DNA of 64,000 nt from the NCBI GenBank assembly GCA_020186115.1, contig WSYJ01000171.1, positions 208,083 to 272,082 of the forward strand, in the 5' to 3' direction. How positions within the stretch are numbered: position 1 is the stretch's first letter; the number at the start of each line of letters is the position of its first letter. The notes under the pieces are model-generated. The model was given only the letters and a program-made list of their open reading frames with translations. It was not told the DNA's origin and made no database searches. This DNA is from Histomonas meleagridis (lineage: Eukaryota; Parabasalia; Tritrichomonadida; Dientamoebidae). The position numbers were made by a program, and so were the translations under genes. Below are positions 39,926 to 50,222 of this stretch, in pieces.

Positions 39926-40507
39926 ATATGAAGTTGTGAGTTCTTTAGTGATGTGAACTTTGGCACTGTTACTTTCAAAAATCTGTGGACGACCGATAGA
40001 AAATTCTATTAACGATCGTCGATTTTCAGAACAATACGGTTTACTGCTTTAAATTCTCTATCGGTTGTTAGCAGTAAATAAACGTGCGCGAACGCAGTAA
40101 TCTTATCAAAAGTGACATATAATTTCCTTTTTGGTGAAAAAAAAATGGATGAACTTCAATTTAATCGTTGGCTAGAGTGACATTAAAAAGCAAAATAAAA
40201 ATGTTGTTTACTACTATTATCTTTTAGATTTCTTTTGATTATTTTTTTTATAGAGTTCCATCACTTCAAATTTACCAAAAAAATTCAACACTCAACGATA
40301 ATAATTTTCTCGTTTAGATATGATTTTTTTCATTGGACTGACATTCCATTTTTGTTATTCATCAAATACATATTAAACTATTTTTGGTCCCTAACATCAG
40401 CGCAAATATAAAATTCGTATATTAACCAAAACTTTACTTAAACTTAACAATACTTTGTCTTCATTCAACAACAACAACAACAACAAAAACAATTTGACAA
40501 AAAGTAT
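39926..40507. other. Intergenic with an (AAC)n stretch
   Basis: Contains AACGATC at 40011 and TACGGTT/ATCGGTT elements at 40034-40056, plausible promoter elements of the SUKH gene. A short (AAC)n run lies near 40470. No gene seen. Confidence 0.5.
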
Positions 40508-42865
40508 TTATTGTAATAATTTAAGAAGTTTTTGACATTCTACTTCAGCCTCATGGTGATAATTCTGTTGTTCCTTTAAGACCGCCACAATTTTCTCTTT
40601 CCATTTATCATTTTTACAAAGTTCCTCCAACAACGAAGCAACGGCATTTCTAATTTCGATATCTTCGTCATCAATTGTTATACAAATTTCGTTAAATTTT
40701 TTATCTATTCCATCAAATTCCTTATACATTAAACAAAACTTTGATAACATATTAATTGCTAACACTCTAATTTTTGTTATATGATCTTTTAATTTTTCGA
40801 GCAAATTATCATATGTAATATTCATTTGGTTAATATCATTTAATTTGATTTTATCTAAATATATATTTAATGATATTAAAGCGGAATATCTTTGATCATT
40901 ATTTTTCAAATTTAATGAGTTATTTATTGTGTTGAAAAATAATTCTTTTTCTGTGTTAAATGATTCTTCATTATAACATTCATTTTCTAAAAGAGATTTA
41001 ATCATTTCAATCGATTCATTATTCGTCGTTAATGAAATGAATTCTTTGCTTAAGTTTTTCAGCGATTTTTTATCTGCTAATTTTCGTATTATTTGCGTTG
41101 TTTCTTTTGGATATTTTTCATATACTTTCAAAAGAATATGTTCAACTTCTTTAATGCTACCTAAAATCGCATCAGTTGGCGTGTTATCTAATAATATGTA
41201 TACATACGATGGCGTTAGTTCAATTGTTTTAAGTAATTCAGTGAAATTATTCGAAATTATTTCGGAAATTGGCCTCGAAAATGAATTCATAAAGTATTTC
41301 ATCGCATCCGAATTTTCACATATCTTAAATATGATGTATAAAAGTGAAACGGAATTGTTATCAACAAAATTTTCACTTTTTCGAATCATTGAAATAATTA
41401 ATTGTGTCAAATAATCAATGGATTCTATGGCTTGATAAGTTCCAGCCGTCTTTAATGTGTTTAATATTGTTATTAAATCATCGTAAGTCGGTTTACTATT
41501 AATTATTGTGGTGGTCAATATCATTAAGATTTGTTTTGGTCCATCATTTGTTAATTGTGGAACTAATATGGAAATAATATCTGACGCAGGTACATTGGAT
41601 GAAAGTATGGCTATAAGTTGAAGTGATAATTCATACTCATTTTTAAAATCGCGTAATGAGATGGAAGTCGATCGTATAATTTGTGGAACATATCGAGTTG
41701 AATACCCAAACGAGATATGAAGAATGGAACGCATTGATAAATAACTAAACATTCGTTTAGTTTCGGTCCAATCAGATATCATTGGTACCAAATAATTCAT
41801 CCATTTAGGAAACAAATCTTGTATAATGTGTACTAATCCTCGTGGTATTTCTCTTCCAGTTTCATCAAATTTTTCATTTTCAAAATATTGAAGTTCTATC
41901 TTCATGTCATCTTCTTTATCTTCTTCATGTTGTTTGCCAATTGCTACAAGAGCATCAAAAGCTAATGTTGCTTCTTCTGTTGATTCATCATTTTTGATCG
42001 GCGTATCAATAAAAATAGGACGTTTAGGAACGATAGGTGTAACGTAGTAAAAAAGTGGAATCATAAGCGGATGATACATAACATGACGCATTGGATGCTT
42101 AACAAGTATCTTACGACAAAAATGAATAATTTCTTTACGAACTGAATCATTATGATCTTCAATTAACTTTTGAAGCACTTCAAAAACTTTATCTATATCT
42201 TCATAATAACCAGATGCAATTAAAAGTTTTGCTAATGTACGTAATGAACATTTTCGAACTTCATTATGTCTATGAACACAATTAGGAAGAATTACTTTCA
42301 TAAGAAGACCACCAAGTGGTTGTATTGATTGTGATGATGATTTTTTAATAACAGAATCAAGAACTTGGCATGAAATGCGTTTCATTTTAGCATCATTGGA
42401 TTTGAAAGAAAAGCGTAAAACTGGCTCCATTGGAATTACAAAGTTATCCCAACTAGAAGGATAACTAGCTGGTGAAACTAGATCAATAAGATTTAATAAT
42501 AATTTCATCGAACGTAATTGAATTTGTTCTGCTGGTTCAACATCTGATTTTAGTCTGGCTAGAAGAGGAGGTAAAACGTAAGTGAGAGTGTCAATTAAAT
42601 TAGTGTTCCCAAGTTGCTTCAAGTAAGATGTAATACATAAAACACAATTTTCACGAACATTTTCTGTATCATCACTAAAATGAATTAAAATTGGAGTAAT
42701 TATGTTTTGAAGGAAAATCCCTGGATCAGAGATTAAATTTGGATATATTTTTTTCTCGATCAATTGCTCTGATGCTCTGATTTTCTGACTACGAATTTTG
42801 TTATCTAGTTGTTTTATTAATCGCTCAACTTCATGAAGAGCAGACGAATTTTTGTCTGAATTCAT
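40508..42865 (-). CDS. HEAT-repeat protein, DNAAF5/HEATR2-like
   Basis: 785 residues with an ATG start. Many HEAT pairs are visible: DDTENVRENCVLCITSYL, VRKCSLRTLAKLLIA, RGLVHIIQDLFPKWMNYLVP, ITKIRVLAINMLSKFCLMY. The segment GLVHIIQDLFPKWMNYLVPM plus SDWTETKRMFSYLSMRSIL resembles the equivalent region of DNAAF5 (HEATR2), a cytosolic factor for preassembly of ciliary dynein arms. That suits a flagellated cell. The assignment is by one recognised stretch and overall length, so another HEAT family cannot be excluded. It shares an 88-bp divergent promoter with the next gene. Confidence 0.5.
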   Translation of the reverse strand: MNSDKNSSALHEVERLIKQLDNKIRSQKIRASEQLIEKKIYPNLISDPGIFLQNIITPILIHFSDDTENVRENCVLCITSYLKQLGNTNLIDTLTYVLPPLLARLKSDVEPAEQIQLRSMKLLLNLIDLVSPASYPSSWDNFVIPMEPVLRFSFKSNDAKMKRISCQVLDSVIKKSSSQSIQPLGGLLMKVILPNCVHRHNEVRKCSLRTLAKLLIASGYYEDIDKVFEVLQKLIEDHNDSVRKEIIHFCRKILVKHPMRHVMYHPLMIPLFYYVTPIVPKRPIFIDTPIKNDESTEEATLAFDALVAIGKQHEEDKEDDMKIELQYFENEKFDETGREIPRGLVHIIQDLFPKWMNYLVPMISDWTETKRMFSYLSMRSILHISFGYSTRYVPQIIRSTSISLRDFKNEYELSLQLIAILSSNVPASDIISILVPQLTNDGPKQILMILTTTIINSKPTYDDLITILNTLKTAGTYQAIESIDYLTQLIISMIRKSENFVDNNSVSLLYIIFKICENSDAMKYFMNSFSRPISEIISNNFTELLKTIELTPSYVYILLDNTPTDAILGSIKEVEHILLKVYEKYPKETTQIIRKLADKKSLKNLSKEFISLTTNNESIEMIKSLLENECYNEESFNTEKELFFNTINNSLNLKNNDQRYSALISLNIYLDKIKLNDINQMNITYDNLLEKLKDHITKIRVLAINMLSKFCLMYKEFDGIDKKFNEICITIDDEDIEIRNAVASLLEELCKNDKWKEKIVAVLKEQQNYHHEAEVECQKLLKLLQ

Positions 42866-42953
42866 GATAAAGAAAACGTATTAGGGGTACCCAAAAATAT
42901 GGCCGGCCAAATAACAGTTCATATTAATAACGATCAAAACCCATACAAAGTTC

Positions 42954-45911
42954 ATGGAGAAAAAACGTTTTTTAATGGATTTCACATCGCAACTTGTTTT
43001 AAATCCTTTTCTTGTACCTCGACCCCGTGAAAATATACAACCTGCAAACAAAAATAATTTTCGACCTTGTGACACATTCAAAACATTATTTATTACAAAA
43101 ATGAATTATGAACATGTATTAACTCGTCAAAACATTATGAACGAGCTTGAAAAGAATTTGGCCTCAATAGAATCCCTTCAATGCGCTAAACTTCATCAAA
43201 CAGAAAAAACTAATATTCATAATGGTTCAATTTCCCTTTTTTTAAGATATCTAATTGATCCTCAAATACCACTAAACTCACTAATTCCTGTTCCATCATT
43301 TGATTCGCTCAAATTCCAAGAGTTACTTAATCATTGTTTCGATATGAAAGTTCCACCAGCACGTGCTTGTTGGGCTATAAAGCATTTTACAACTCAAGAA
43401 AATATTGATCCGTTTATAATAACACGTCTTTATCAAAATAATTGGAATGATGAAAAAGATCCTGAATATTTTGTTAATTTATCCTATTCTTTATATACCA
43501 AATATTTACTTCTCAATCCTCAATTTATTGAGTGGCTTATTAAAGAGATACCAGTACAATTTTTATCAATATTTAAAAAAGAAATATTTTCATCATTTCA
43601 TTTTCTAAAACTTGCCTTAAAAATTCATAAAGCTTCATTTTTTAACATTATTTATGATAAGCTTATTACACATAATTCACAACTGATACAGTTGGCAATC
43701 AATTCTATTGAGAAGAAGCGAATTTTAGATCAATACATTCACAAAATAATTGAACAGAACCAATTCAATCGAATTCAATGCTTTTCTGAAATTTTGGATG
43801 AAACCGGTGACACTTTTTTAAAAGTCAGGCAACAACTAATTAATAATTATCCCAATTATAACATAACATTATTAGAAAAGGAATTTGAAAACAATATATT
43901 TTTTCTAACATATGATAAAAAAGAAATTTTATTGCTTGATTTAATATCTTTAGTTTTAAGTTTTCCTATTGAATCATTAACATTAATTGTTCCTATTATT
44001 TCGATTTTTATTAAATTATTAAATATTCCATTTCCTTTAAAAACATTTGTTGACTTTTTATTAAATAATGTTCAAAACGTTCAACGATTAATTGAACTCT
44101 TTTTCGAATTACAAGTCCAAGGACTATTTCAATATTCGACTTTTTTTAGCATAATAAAAGAAACTGCGTTAACTATAGTTAATTCTGAGACTGCTAAAGT
44201 ATTAATATATAATTTGCCATCATATGAAAACAATAATTTAACATATGAAAATGTTTTATCTTTAGTTAATCGATTTGAACCATTAAATGAATTCGATAAA
44301 ATAATAAATGAGTCATTCAAAAAGAAAATTTTTGATTTAAGACTTAAAACAATTCCAATGTTTTATCGTTATCGTTATGGATTAATACTATTAAAAGATA
44401 ACGTAATAGACATTCATCAAAAAATTAATATCTTTGCTAAGTTAAAATTGGAATATTTAATTCCATTTCTAATTAAGCAAAAGACAAATATTTCATTAAA
44501 GTTTTTGCCTGTTTGTAAAAGATTGAAATCATCGTTTTACTTAAGGAAAAATTTAGAGTTTGTAGAGTTTAAAGATGTTGTTTCATATGATTTTAATGCA
44601 ATGAAAAAATTCTTTCATAATAATTCTTTTGTTTGTGATATTTTTTCCTATGATAATATCTTCAACTTAAAAACAGAAAAATATTTTTTGAACTTTTTCG
44701 ATTTGTTTCTAAAAAATTTGTTATCTTTTTATTCACTTTCTGGAAAAATTCTTTTGAATTTATTTATTGATTTCTTAAATGCGAAAATAATACCAAAACC
44801 GAAAATATTATTTATGAATAAATTATTAAATATTTTAATTGATAACGAAGAAATTTGGAATAAAAATATAAATTTAAATGAAGTATTAAAATATTTTTTT
44901 AAGAAAATTTTCATGAAAAAATATTTTTTACCTTCTGAAATAATAAAAGTAATTTATGAAAAAACAAATTCATTAGATAATAATTTAATGAGTATAATTT
45001 TTGATGTAATTAATAACAATAATTTCATTTTCCAAAATGTTATATCAAAGGAATTATTTGATTTATTTCAATATGATTCTGATTTTCTTGTAAAAATTGT
45101 CACAAATAAATTAATTTTTACTTTTATCTCCGATAAATTATTTTCTAATTTTAGAAATACAAATTTCGGTAATTTGTTATTCGGAACATTACCAAACGAA
45201 TTAATATCACCTGATCTTAACTTAATGTTTGATTATTTTTTCGAAAATGTTACAATCGAAAACTTAAACATTTGGAGTCTTTGGTTAAAATATAGAATTT
45301 TATACATTGATAATTTTCCTATTTTAGAACACTTCGATAAAAAAAATTCATATATTGAGTTTTTAGTTAAGAAATTTAATGATTATAATAAGTATAACAT
45401 AAACATTAACATCACAAACTCATGGAAAATAATTTGTGATAATGAGGAAATTGCTTTAATTTGTATCGATTTCTTTTGGAAAGATTTAAGTGAAATTGAA
45501 TATGATGTTTTCATACAATTGTTGAAATATTTAAACGAAAGAGTTTTTCAAGATTTATGTAGAAGAGTTATAAGTTTAGATTTGGATCCGAAAATTGTTT
45601 CTTCTGTTTTTATCATATATTGTAAGAGATTTAATAAGAATTTTAATGTTTCTTTGACAACTGATATAGGAATAAAATTAATTTCTATTATCATAAAAAT
45701 ATATTTTGAAAATTTAAATAATTTACAGTTCGTTATTGACGCGTTTAATTATTTAATATTTAAATTATCTAAAAAAGATAAGGACTTTCAAGATATGTTT
45801 AATACGAATATAAGAGATCATTACATGAAGATTCCTGATGAAATTAGAAAATTTGTTTTGTTAAATCAAAAACAAACTACCAAAAAGAAAAAAACAATAT
45901 TTTATATATAA
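42954..45911 (+). CDS. Mediator subunit 12-like protein
   Basis: 985 residues with an ATG start; the ATG at 42975 is an alternative. The N-terminal part holds a candidate Med12 signature: a short N-terminal segment, then a block reading FLRYLIDPQIPLNSLIPVPS and LNHCFDMKVPPARACWAIKH, which follows the Med12 pattern (WLxDLAN..PL..L...VPHG....LL..L....P..RA.WFI). After that come WLIKEIP and a long, leucine/isoleucine/asparagine-rich, all-helical region. Med12 belongs to the CDK8 kinase module and activates the kinase. No proline/glutamine-rich C-terminus is present. AACGATC (42929-42935) lies in the promoter. Confidence 0.5.
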   Translation: MEKKRFLMDFTSQLVLNPFLVPRPRENIQPANKNNFRPCDTFKTLFITKMNYEHVLTRQNIMNELEKNLASIESLQCAKLHQTEKTNIHNGSISLFLRYLIDPQIPLNSLIPVPSFDSLKFQELLNHCFDMKVPPARACWAIKHFTTQENIDPFIITRLYQNNWNDEKDPEYFVNLSYSLYTKYLLLNPQFIEWLIKEIPVQFLSIFKKEIFSSFHFLKLALKIHKASFFNIIYDKLITHNSQLIQLAINSIEKKRILDQYIHKIIEQNQFNRIQCFSEILDETGDTFLKVRQQLINNYPNYNITLLEKEFENNIFFLTYDKKEILLLDLISLVLSFPIESLTLIVPIISIFIKLLNIPFPLKTFVDFLLNNVQNVQRLIELFFELQVQGLFQYSTFFSIIKETALTIVNSETAKVLIYNLPSYENNNLTYENVLSLVNRFEPLNEFDKIINESFKKKIFDLRLKTIPMFYRYRYGLILLKDNVIDIHQKINIFAKLKLEYLIPFLIKQKTNISLKFLPVCKRLKSSFYLRKNLEFVEFKDVVSYDFNAMKKFFHNNSFVCDIFSYDNIFNLKTEKYFLNFFDLFLKNLLSFYSLSGKILLNLFIDFLNAKIIPKPKILFMNKLLNILIDNEEIWNKNINLNEVLKYFFKKIFMKKYFLPSEIIKVIYEKTNSLDNNLMSIIFDVINNNNFIFQNVISKELFDLFQYDSDFLVKIVTNKLIFTFISDKLFSNFRNTNFGNLLFGTLPNELISPDLNLMFDYFFENVTIENLNIWSLWLKYRILYIDNFPILEHFDKKNSYIEFLVKKFNDYNKYNININITNSWKIICDNEEIALICIDFFWKDLSEIEYDVFIQLLKYLNERVFQDLCRRVISLDLDPKIVSSVFIIYCKRFNKNFNVSLTTDIGIKLISIIIKIYFENLNNLQFVIDAFNYLIFKLSKKDKDFQDMFNTNIRDHYMKIPDEIRKFVLLNQKQTTKKKKTIFYI

Positions 45912-46521
45912 AAATTGTTTTTAATTATTTTTTTTCTTTTGAAAATATTTACATAACTTAATGTAAAAACTTTTTTTCCAAGAAATGCTAAAATTTTTTT
46001 TTATATAAATAATATTATTATTTTTCAAATGTCGAAAATTACAAAATTTATATGAACAAAAAACTTGATTTCATTTCCGATCTCCAAAATAATCACAACA
46101 CATTTTGTCTTAATATATTTGATAAATCTTTTAAGAAATAATTATGTCTTTTTGTATTCTATTTTACATTTTTGTGCCACTTCCTTTGCAAACTCCTTAA
46201 TTCTAATTTTATTAAATGCTTTAATTACAATGAACTTTTAATAATTATTTTAAGCAGAAAATATTTTTGTTCTTTTCCGACCTGACAATGAACAGGCTAA
46301 TTTTTATAGTTAACTTCTGCATAAGAACGCATTTAATGAAGAATACGGATTAGTAAATCCCTAAATAATGTTGCTCTATTTTTATAATAGTTCAGAAATC
46401 TATATTTATACATCAAATAAACATTGGTCCTCATATCTCTAATTATATATTCGCACAAATTACTAATTCGCATTAGGCTTAGCAATGTTAAATAACTTGT
46501 TCTTATAAAGCTTTAATTTAG
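45912..46521. other. Intergenic between convergent genes
   Basis: AT-rich; no gene, repeat or RNA recognised. Confidence 0.5.
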
Positions 46522-47133
46522 TTATGGTGGCATGACATCATTTGAATTGTACATCATTTGAAGCATTTTATCCCTTACATCTTCACCATTTTCATAAAAT
46601 AGAATCCCCTTATCCCTCTTTAGATATTCAACTGTAGCTCCGGCTGTAAGTGATACAACAGCATTGAGAATAAACCCAGCAACTCCCCCAGGTCCCAAAA
46701 GAAAACTACCTACGGCACCAGCAATAGATGATACTGAATAGTTTGCAAGATTTTGAAGAACCCAATGATCACATCCTTTTTCGTAAACAATAATTGATGC
46801 GTGGTACGTTGGGATATAGATATACTCAACTTTACAGCCTCTTTTGAGTTTTGTTATCACTGCATTTATCTTGTCGTAAGCATGGAAGTGATCAATACGG
46901 AGACCACAAATAGCCATAACAAGGGCATAAGCATCATCTTGACTGAACGGTACAATGTGACTTCCATTGAAAGTCTTTTGGTTTTTCATTACATATCCAA
47001 CAATTTCCCAAACTCTGTCTATTGAATCATGAGAACCACAATTTGCACCAATATAATCTCTTGTTGCTTCTAAGCATTGAATAAGAGCTTGGTATTCATT
47101 TCCTGTATGAGACGCATAGATTTTCTTTTCCAT
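46522..47133 (-). CDS. Hypothetical protein with a glycine-rich hydrophobic C-terminal hairpin
   Basis: 203 residues with an ATG start. The N-terminal ~130 residues look folded (mixed helix and strand, IYIPTYHASIIVYEKG, with conserved-looking Cys and His). They are followed by SIAGAVGSFLLGPGGVAGFI and NAVVSLTAGATVEYL, a small-residue-rich hydrophobic hairpin that could insert in a membrane, and a charged tail. I do not recognise the family. No signal peptide is present. Confidence 0.55.
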   Translation of the reverse strand: MEKKIYASHTGNEYQALIQCLEATRDYIGANCGSHDSIDRVWEIVGYVMKNQKTFNGSHIVPFSQDDAYALVMAICGLRIDHFHAYDKINAVITKLKRGCKVEYIYIPTYHASIIVYEKGCDHWVLQNLANYSVSSIAGAVGSFLLGPGGVAGFILNAVVSLTAGATVEYLKRDKGILFYENGEDVRDKMLQMMYNSNDVMPP

Positions 47134-47197
47134 GTGAATGATATGAACTTTTTGATAATTTTTTTTTTAAAAAATGCCACGCTTTCTGTGGGTTGGC

Positions 47198-47219
47198 AAA
47201 AAAAAAAAAAAAAAAAAAA
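47198..47219 (+). repeat. Poly(A) tract (about 22 bp)
   Basis: Homopolymer between a minus-strand gene start and the BspA relic; possibly a retroposition scar, or simple drift. Confidence 0.7.
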
Positions 47220-47359
47220 TTAGACTGTGTTGTGAAGAAATTTTGGTTAGGAAAAGTGAACTGAGATGACTTCATTTTTGATATAAAGTATTGAATTTGG
47301 CTTTACCCAATGGGTTGGGTTTTCATTATCCCAGTAGAATTGGGAAAAATTGGCATCAT

Positions 47360-47760
47360 TAGATGGAGTTTTATACAATAAAGAAATTATCCAAATGGAA
47401 ATAACACCAAATCTTTCAAAATTCCAGATTCAGTAACTTCAGTTGAAAATAGTGCATTTGATGGTTGCCAAAGTTTATTAACAAATTCATTAGGAAAAAG
47501 TGTGGATACAATACAAATTCTTGCATTATCTCGGTGTATATTCACAAATTTTATAATTACAAGCTTGTAACTGTTACTGGTGTTAAAGGAATGGCCATTT
47601 TTTATCTTGCAAACAATTAGAAACATTAATTATCAAAAATTGGAACTTTTCATCTTGTTCTTCACTAAAATGTACTTATTTTTATGGTGAAACTTCTCCA
47701 TCATTTACCAATGTTTTGGATTGTAAATCAAATTTTTGTATATGCCATAAACGGGCAATA
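47360..47760 (+). pseudogene. BspA-type LRR relic
   Basis: The sequence aligns by eye with the LRR region of the BspA gene that follows (about 49010-49400). It starts at GATGGAGTTTTATAC, continues through the TATCCAAATGGAAATAACA stretch (with a ~16-bp internal deletion) and the IPDSVTS-type LRR, and ends in a cysteine-rich segment matching FSYCSSLKCIYF. Several indels break the frame. It lies directly upstream of the next BspA copy, so it may be a remnant of a tandem duplicate. Confidence 0.65.
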
Positions 47761-47874
47761 GTGGAGAAATAACCGTGTGATACCATTTGAATGAATTGAA
47801 AAACTCACAAATTTATGCTTTGAATGTATTTTTAATTAAAAAATAATTAAACACAGAATTAACGTATTTCCTTT

Positions 47875-47884
47875 GACGGTTTTT
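47875..47884 (+). promoter_or_regulatory. Myb-like site (GACGGTTTTT)
   Basis: 60 bp before the ATG at 47935 of the BspA copy, the same spacing as the CID gene. It supports a start at 47935. Confidence 0.5.
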
Positions 47885-47934
47885 GCTCAGAAAAAGACTT
47901 TTTTGTTTTTGGAACAACAAACATTCATATTTTA

Positions 47935-50126
47935 ATGTGGTGCTATTTACCGATTATAACAATGCAAGTGACAACTAAAAATTGTTGTTTTATTGTAAAT
48001 TCGAATTTTAACCATTTTTTGCAAAATAAAAACAATAAATTTCATATAAGCAAAAAATGCAATTTCTTCTTCGATTTTCAAAATAAAACTTCTGTAAATT
48101 ATATTAATATTATTAATAAATCTATCAAACAAATTGTTTTGAAGAAAAACAATGAAAACAATTTGAATATAATTAATTCTATATCAAATTTTAATTTTTC
48201 ATTTCTTTTTCATAATTTAAATAATTTTACTCATTTTTTATATTTTAGTTCCATCAAATTTTTAATCAATTTCAGACAAATTAATAAATATTTATTCTTT
48301 CTTTTTGATTCATTCCAAATAATATCAAAAATCTATTATTATTTAATTTTATTAATTTTTATTTATTCTTTAATAAAACATAACTTAATTCACATTCGAA
48401 TCAAAGAAAAAATAAATTACAAATTTATTTTAACAATATTTGTTTTCTTTTTTTCTCATTCGTTACAAACATTTAGTGATGAAACAGGTACATTAATAAT
48501 AACTAATTCAAGTGAATTTACAAGTGAATATCAAAACTATACGATGCATGTCATCATTACGAATGAAATAACCGAAATTCCAAATGAAGCTTTCTCTGAT
48601 TGGAATTCATTGATTTCTGTTGAAATTGGTAATTCAGTTACTTCAATTGGAGGAAATGCATTTCAAAGTTGCTCTAATTTAGAAAATGTCATTTGGAGAA
48701 AGTATAACAAATATTGGGGTTTATGCATTTAGATATTGTACTGCATTAAAAAATGTAACATTTAAAAGTAATCTTAGAACAATTGGGGAAAATGTCTTCA
48801 ATGGATGCGAAGGACTTGAAACAGTGTTTTTTAATGAAGGTGTAAAAACAATTGGATCAACAATGTTTCAAAATTGTTATAATCTTACATATGTTACAAT
48901 TCCAAGTACAGTTTCTTCAATATCCACAAATCCATTTCTTCGCTGTTATAGTCTTCAATTCATCAAAATTCGTAAAGAAAATTCATATTATTCAAATTAT
49001 GAAAATGATGGGGTTTTATATGATAAAGAAATTACGAAACTTATTAGTTATCCAAATGGAAATAACAGCGAAACATTCAAAATTCCAGATTCAGTAACTT
49101 CAATTGAATCGAATGCATTTGATTCATGTAAAAATTTATTGTCAATTTCTTTTGGAGCTAATGTAAATATAATCAAAGATTTTGCATTCAATAATTGTTT
49201 ATTTACAAATGTCATCATACCAAACACTGTTACAGAAATTCAATCAATGGCTTTTTATTCATGTAAAGAATTAGAAACATTAATCATTGGAAAGAATGTA
49301 AAATCATTTGGAGCGGATGCATTTTCTTATTGTTCTTCACTTAAGTGAATATATTTTTATGGTGAAAATTCCATCTATTAATGGAAATTGTTTCAATGGA
49401 ATTAATGAAATATATGTTATGGTGTATGAAACATATCAAAATGAAAAATTTGGAGAATTAAATATAACCAAAGATATAATTGATGGATGTTTGCCAATGC
49501 CAACATTAATATTCACACAATCAAATTTTTTTGCACAAATTAATACATATACTAAATCAAATACATATACACAAAGTAATTCATTTTCTCAATCAAAAAC
49601 ATATATTAAATCGAATACATACACAGAATCATTTTCATCTGATGTCACTTTCTCACATTCTTTTGTTTTATCATATATTTTATCATATTCTAAATCATTA
49701 AGTATTTATAGTTCTTATTTAAATTCATTTATTATTACTAAAATAAATTCATCTTTAAAATATATTCAAACATTCATTGTATATTATGATTATACAGTTA
49801 TTATTTGTTCAAAATATTTCACATATTATTCCAATTTTTATGTTATTTATGAAAACAAAGAAACAAATAATAATAATGAAGATAAGACATATATTTATAT
49901 TATTATTGGAGTTTTAATTGGAGTCATTGTTATTGTTTCGATACTTGTTATTATAATAATTCGTATTCGAAATCACAAAGGAAAAAGTTATGAAGAATCA
50001 AACGAAAGTAGTGAAATAGAAATAGAAACAAATAACATTTCAACTGAATATCTACAAAATAATATTAATGAAGAAGATCCATTTGCGAAAGATTTTAAAG
50101 AAGATAATTTTATTGTTCACATTTAA
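47935..50126 (+). pseudogene. BspA-type LRR surface protein, broken ectodomain, intact tail
   Basis: Same layout as the 36.5 kb gene: ~170-residue hydrophobic N-terminal region, signal/anchor helix, LRRs, S/T stalk, TM helix and cytosolic tail. Relative to that paralogue it has a 2-bp deletion near 48689 (frame change), a TGA at 49346-49348 where the paralogue has TGT, and a 2-bp deletion near 49370. The stalk is short (about 40 residues against ~130). From the stalk end (about 49620) the two copies are nearly identical, and this copy keeps the tail (DPFAKDFKEDNFIVHI). At least three lesions argue against one intact product. Confidence 0.75.
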
Positions 50127-50222
50127 TGCGAATAGCACAAAATCAATAAAATATATTTTACTTCATTAATAACATTTTATTTCTTACAAATATTTATATA
50201 TATATATACTTATTAAAACACA

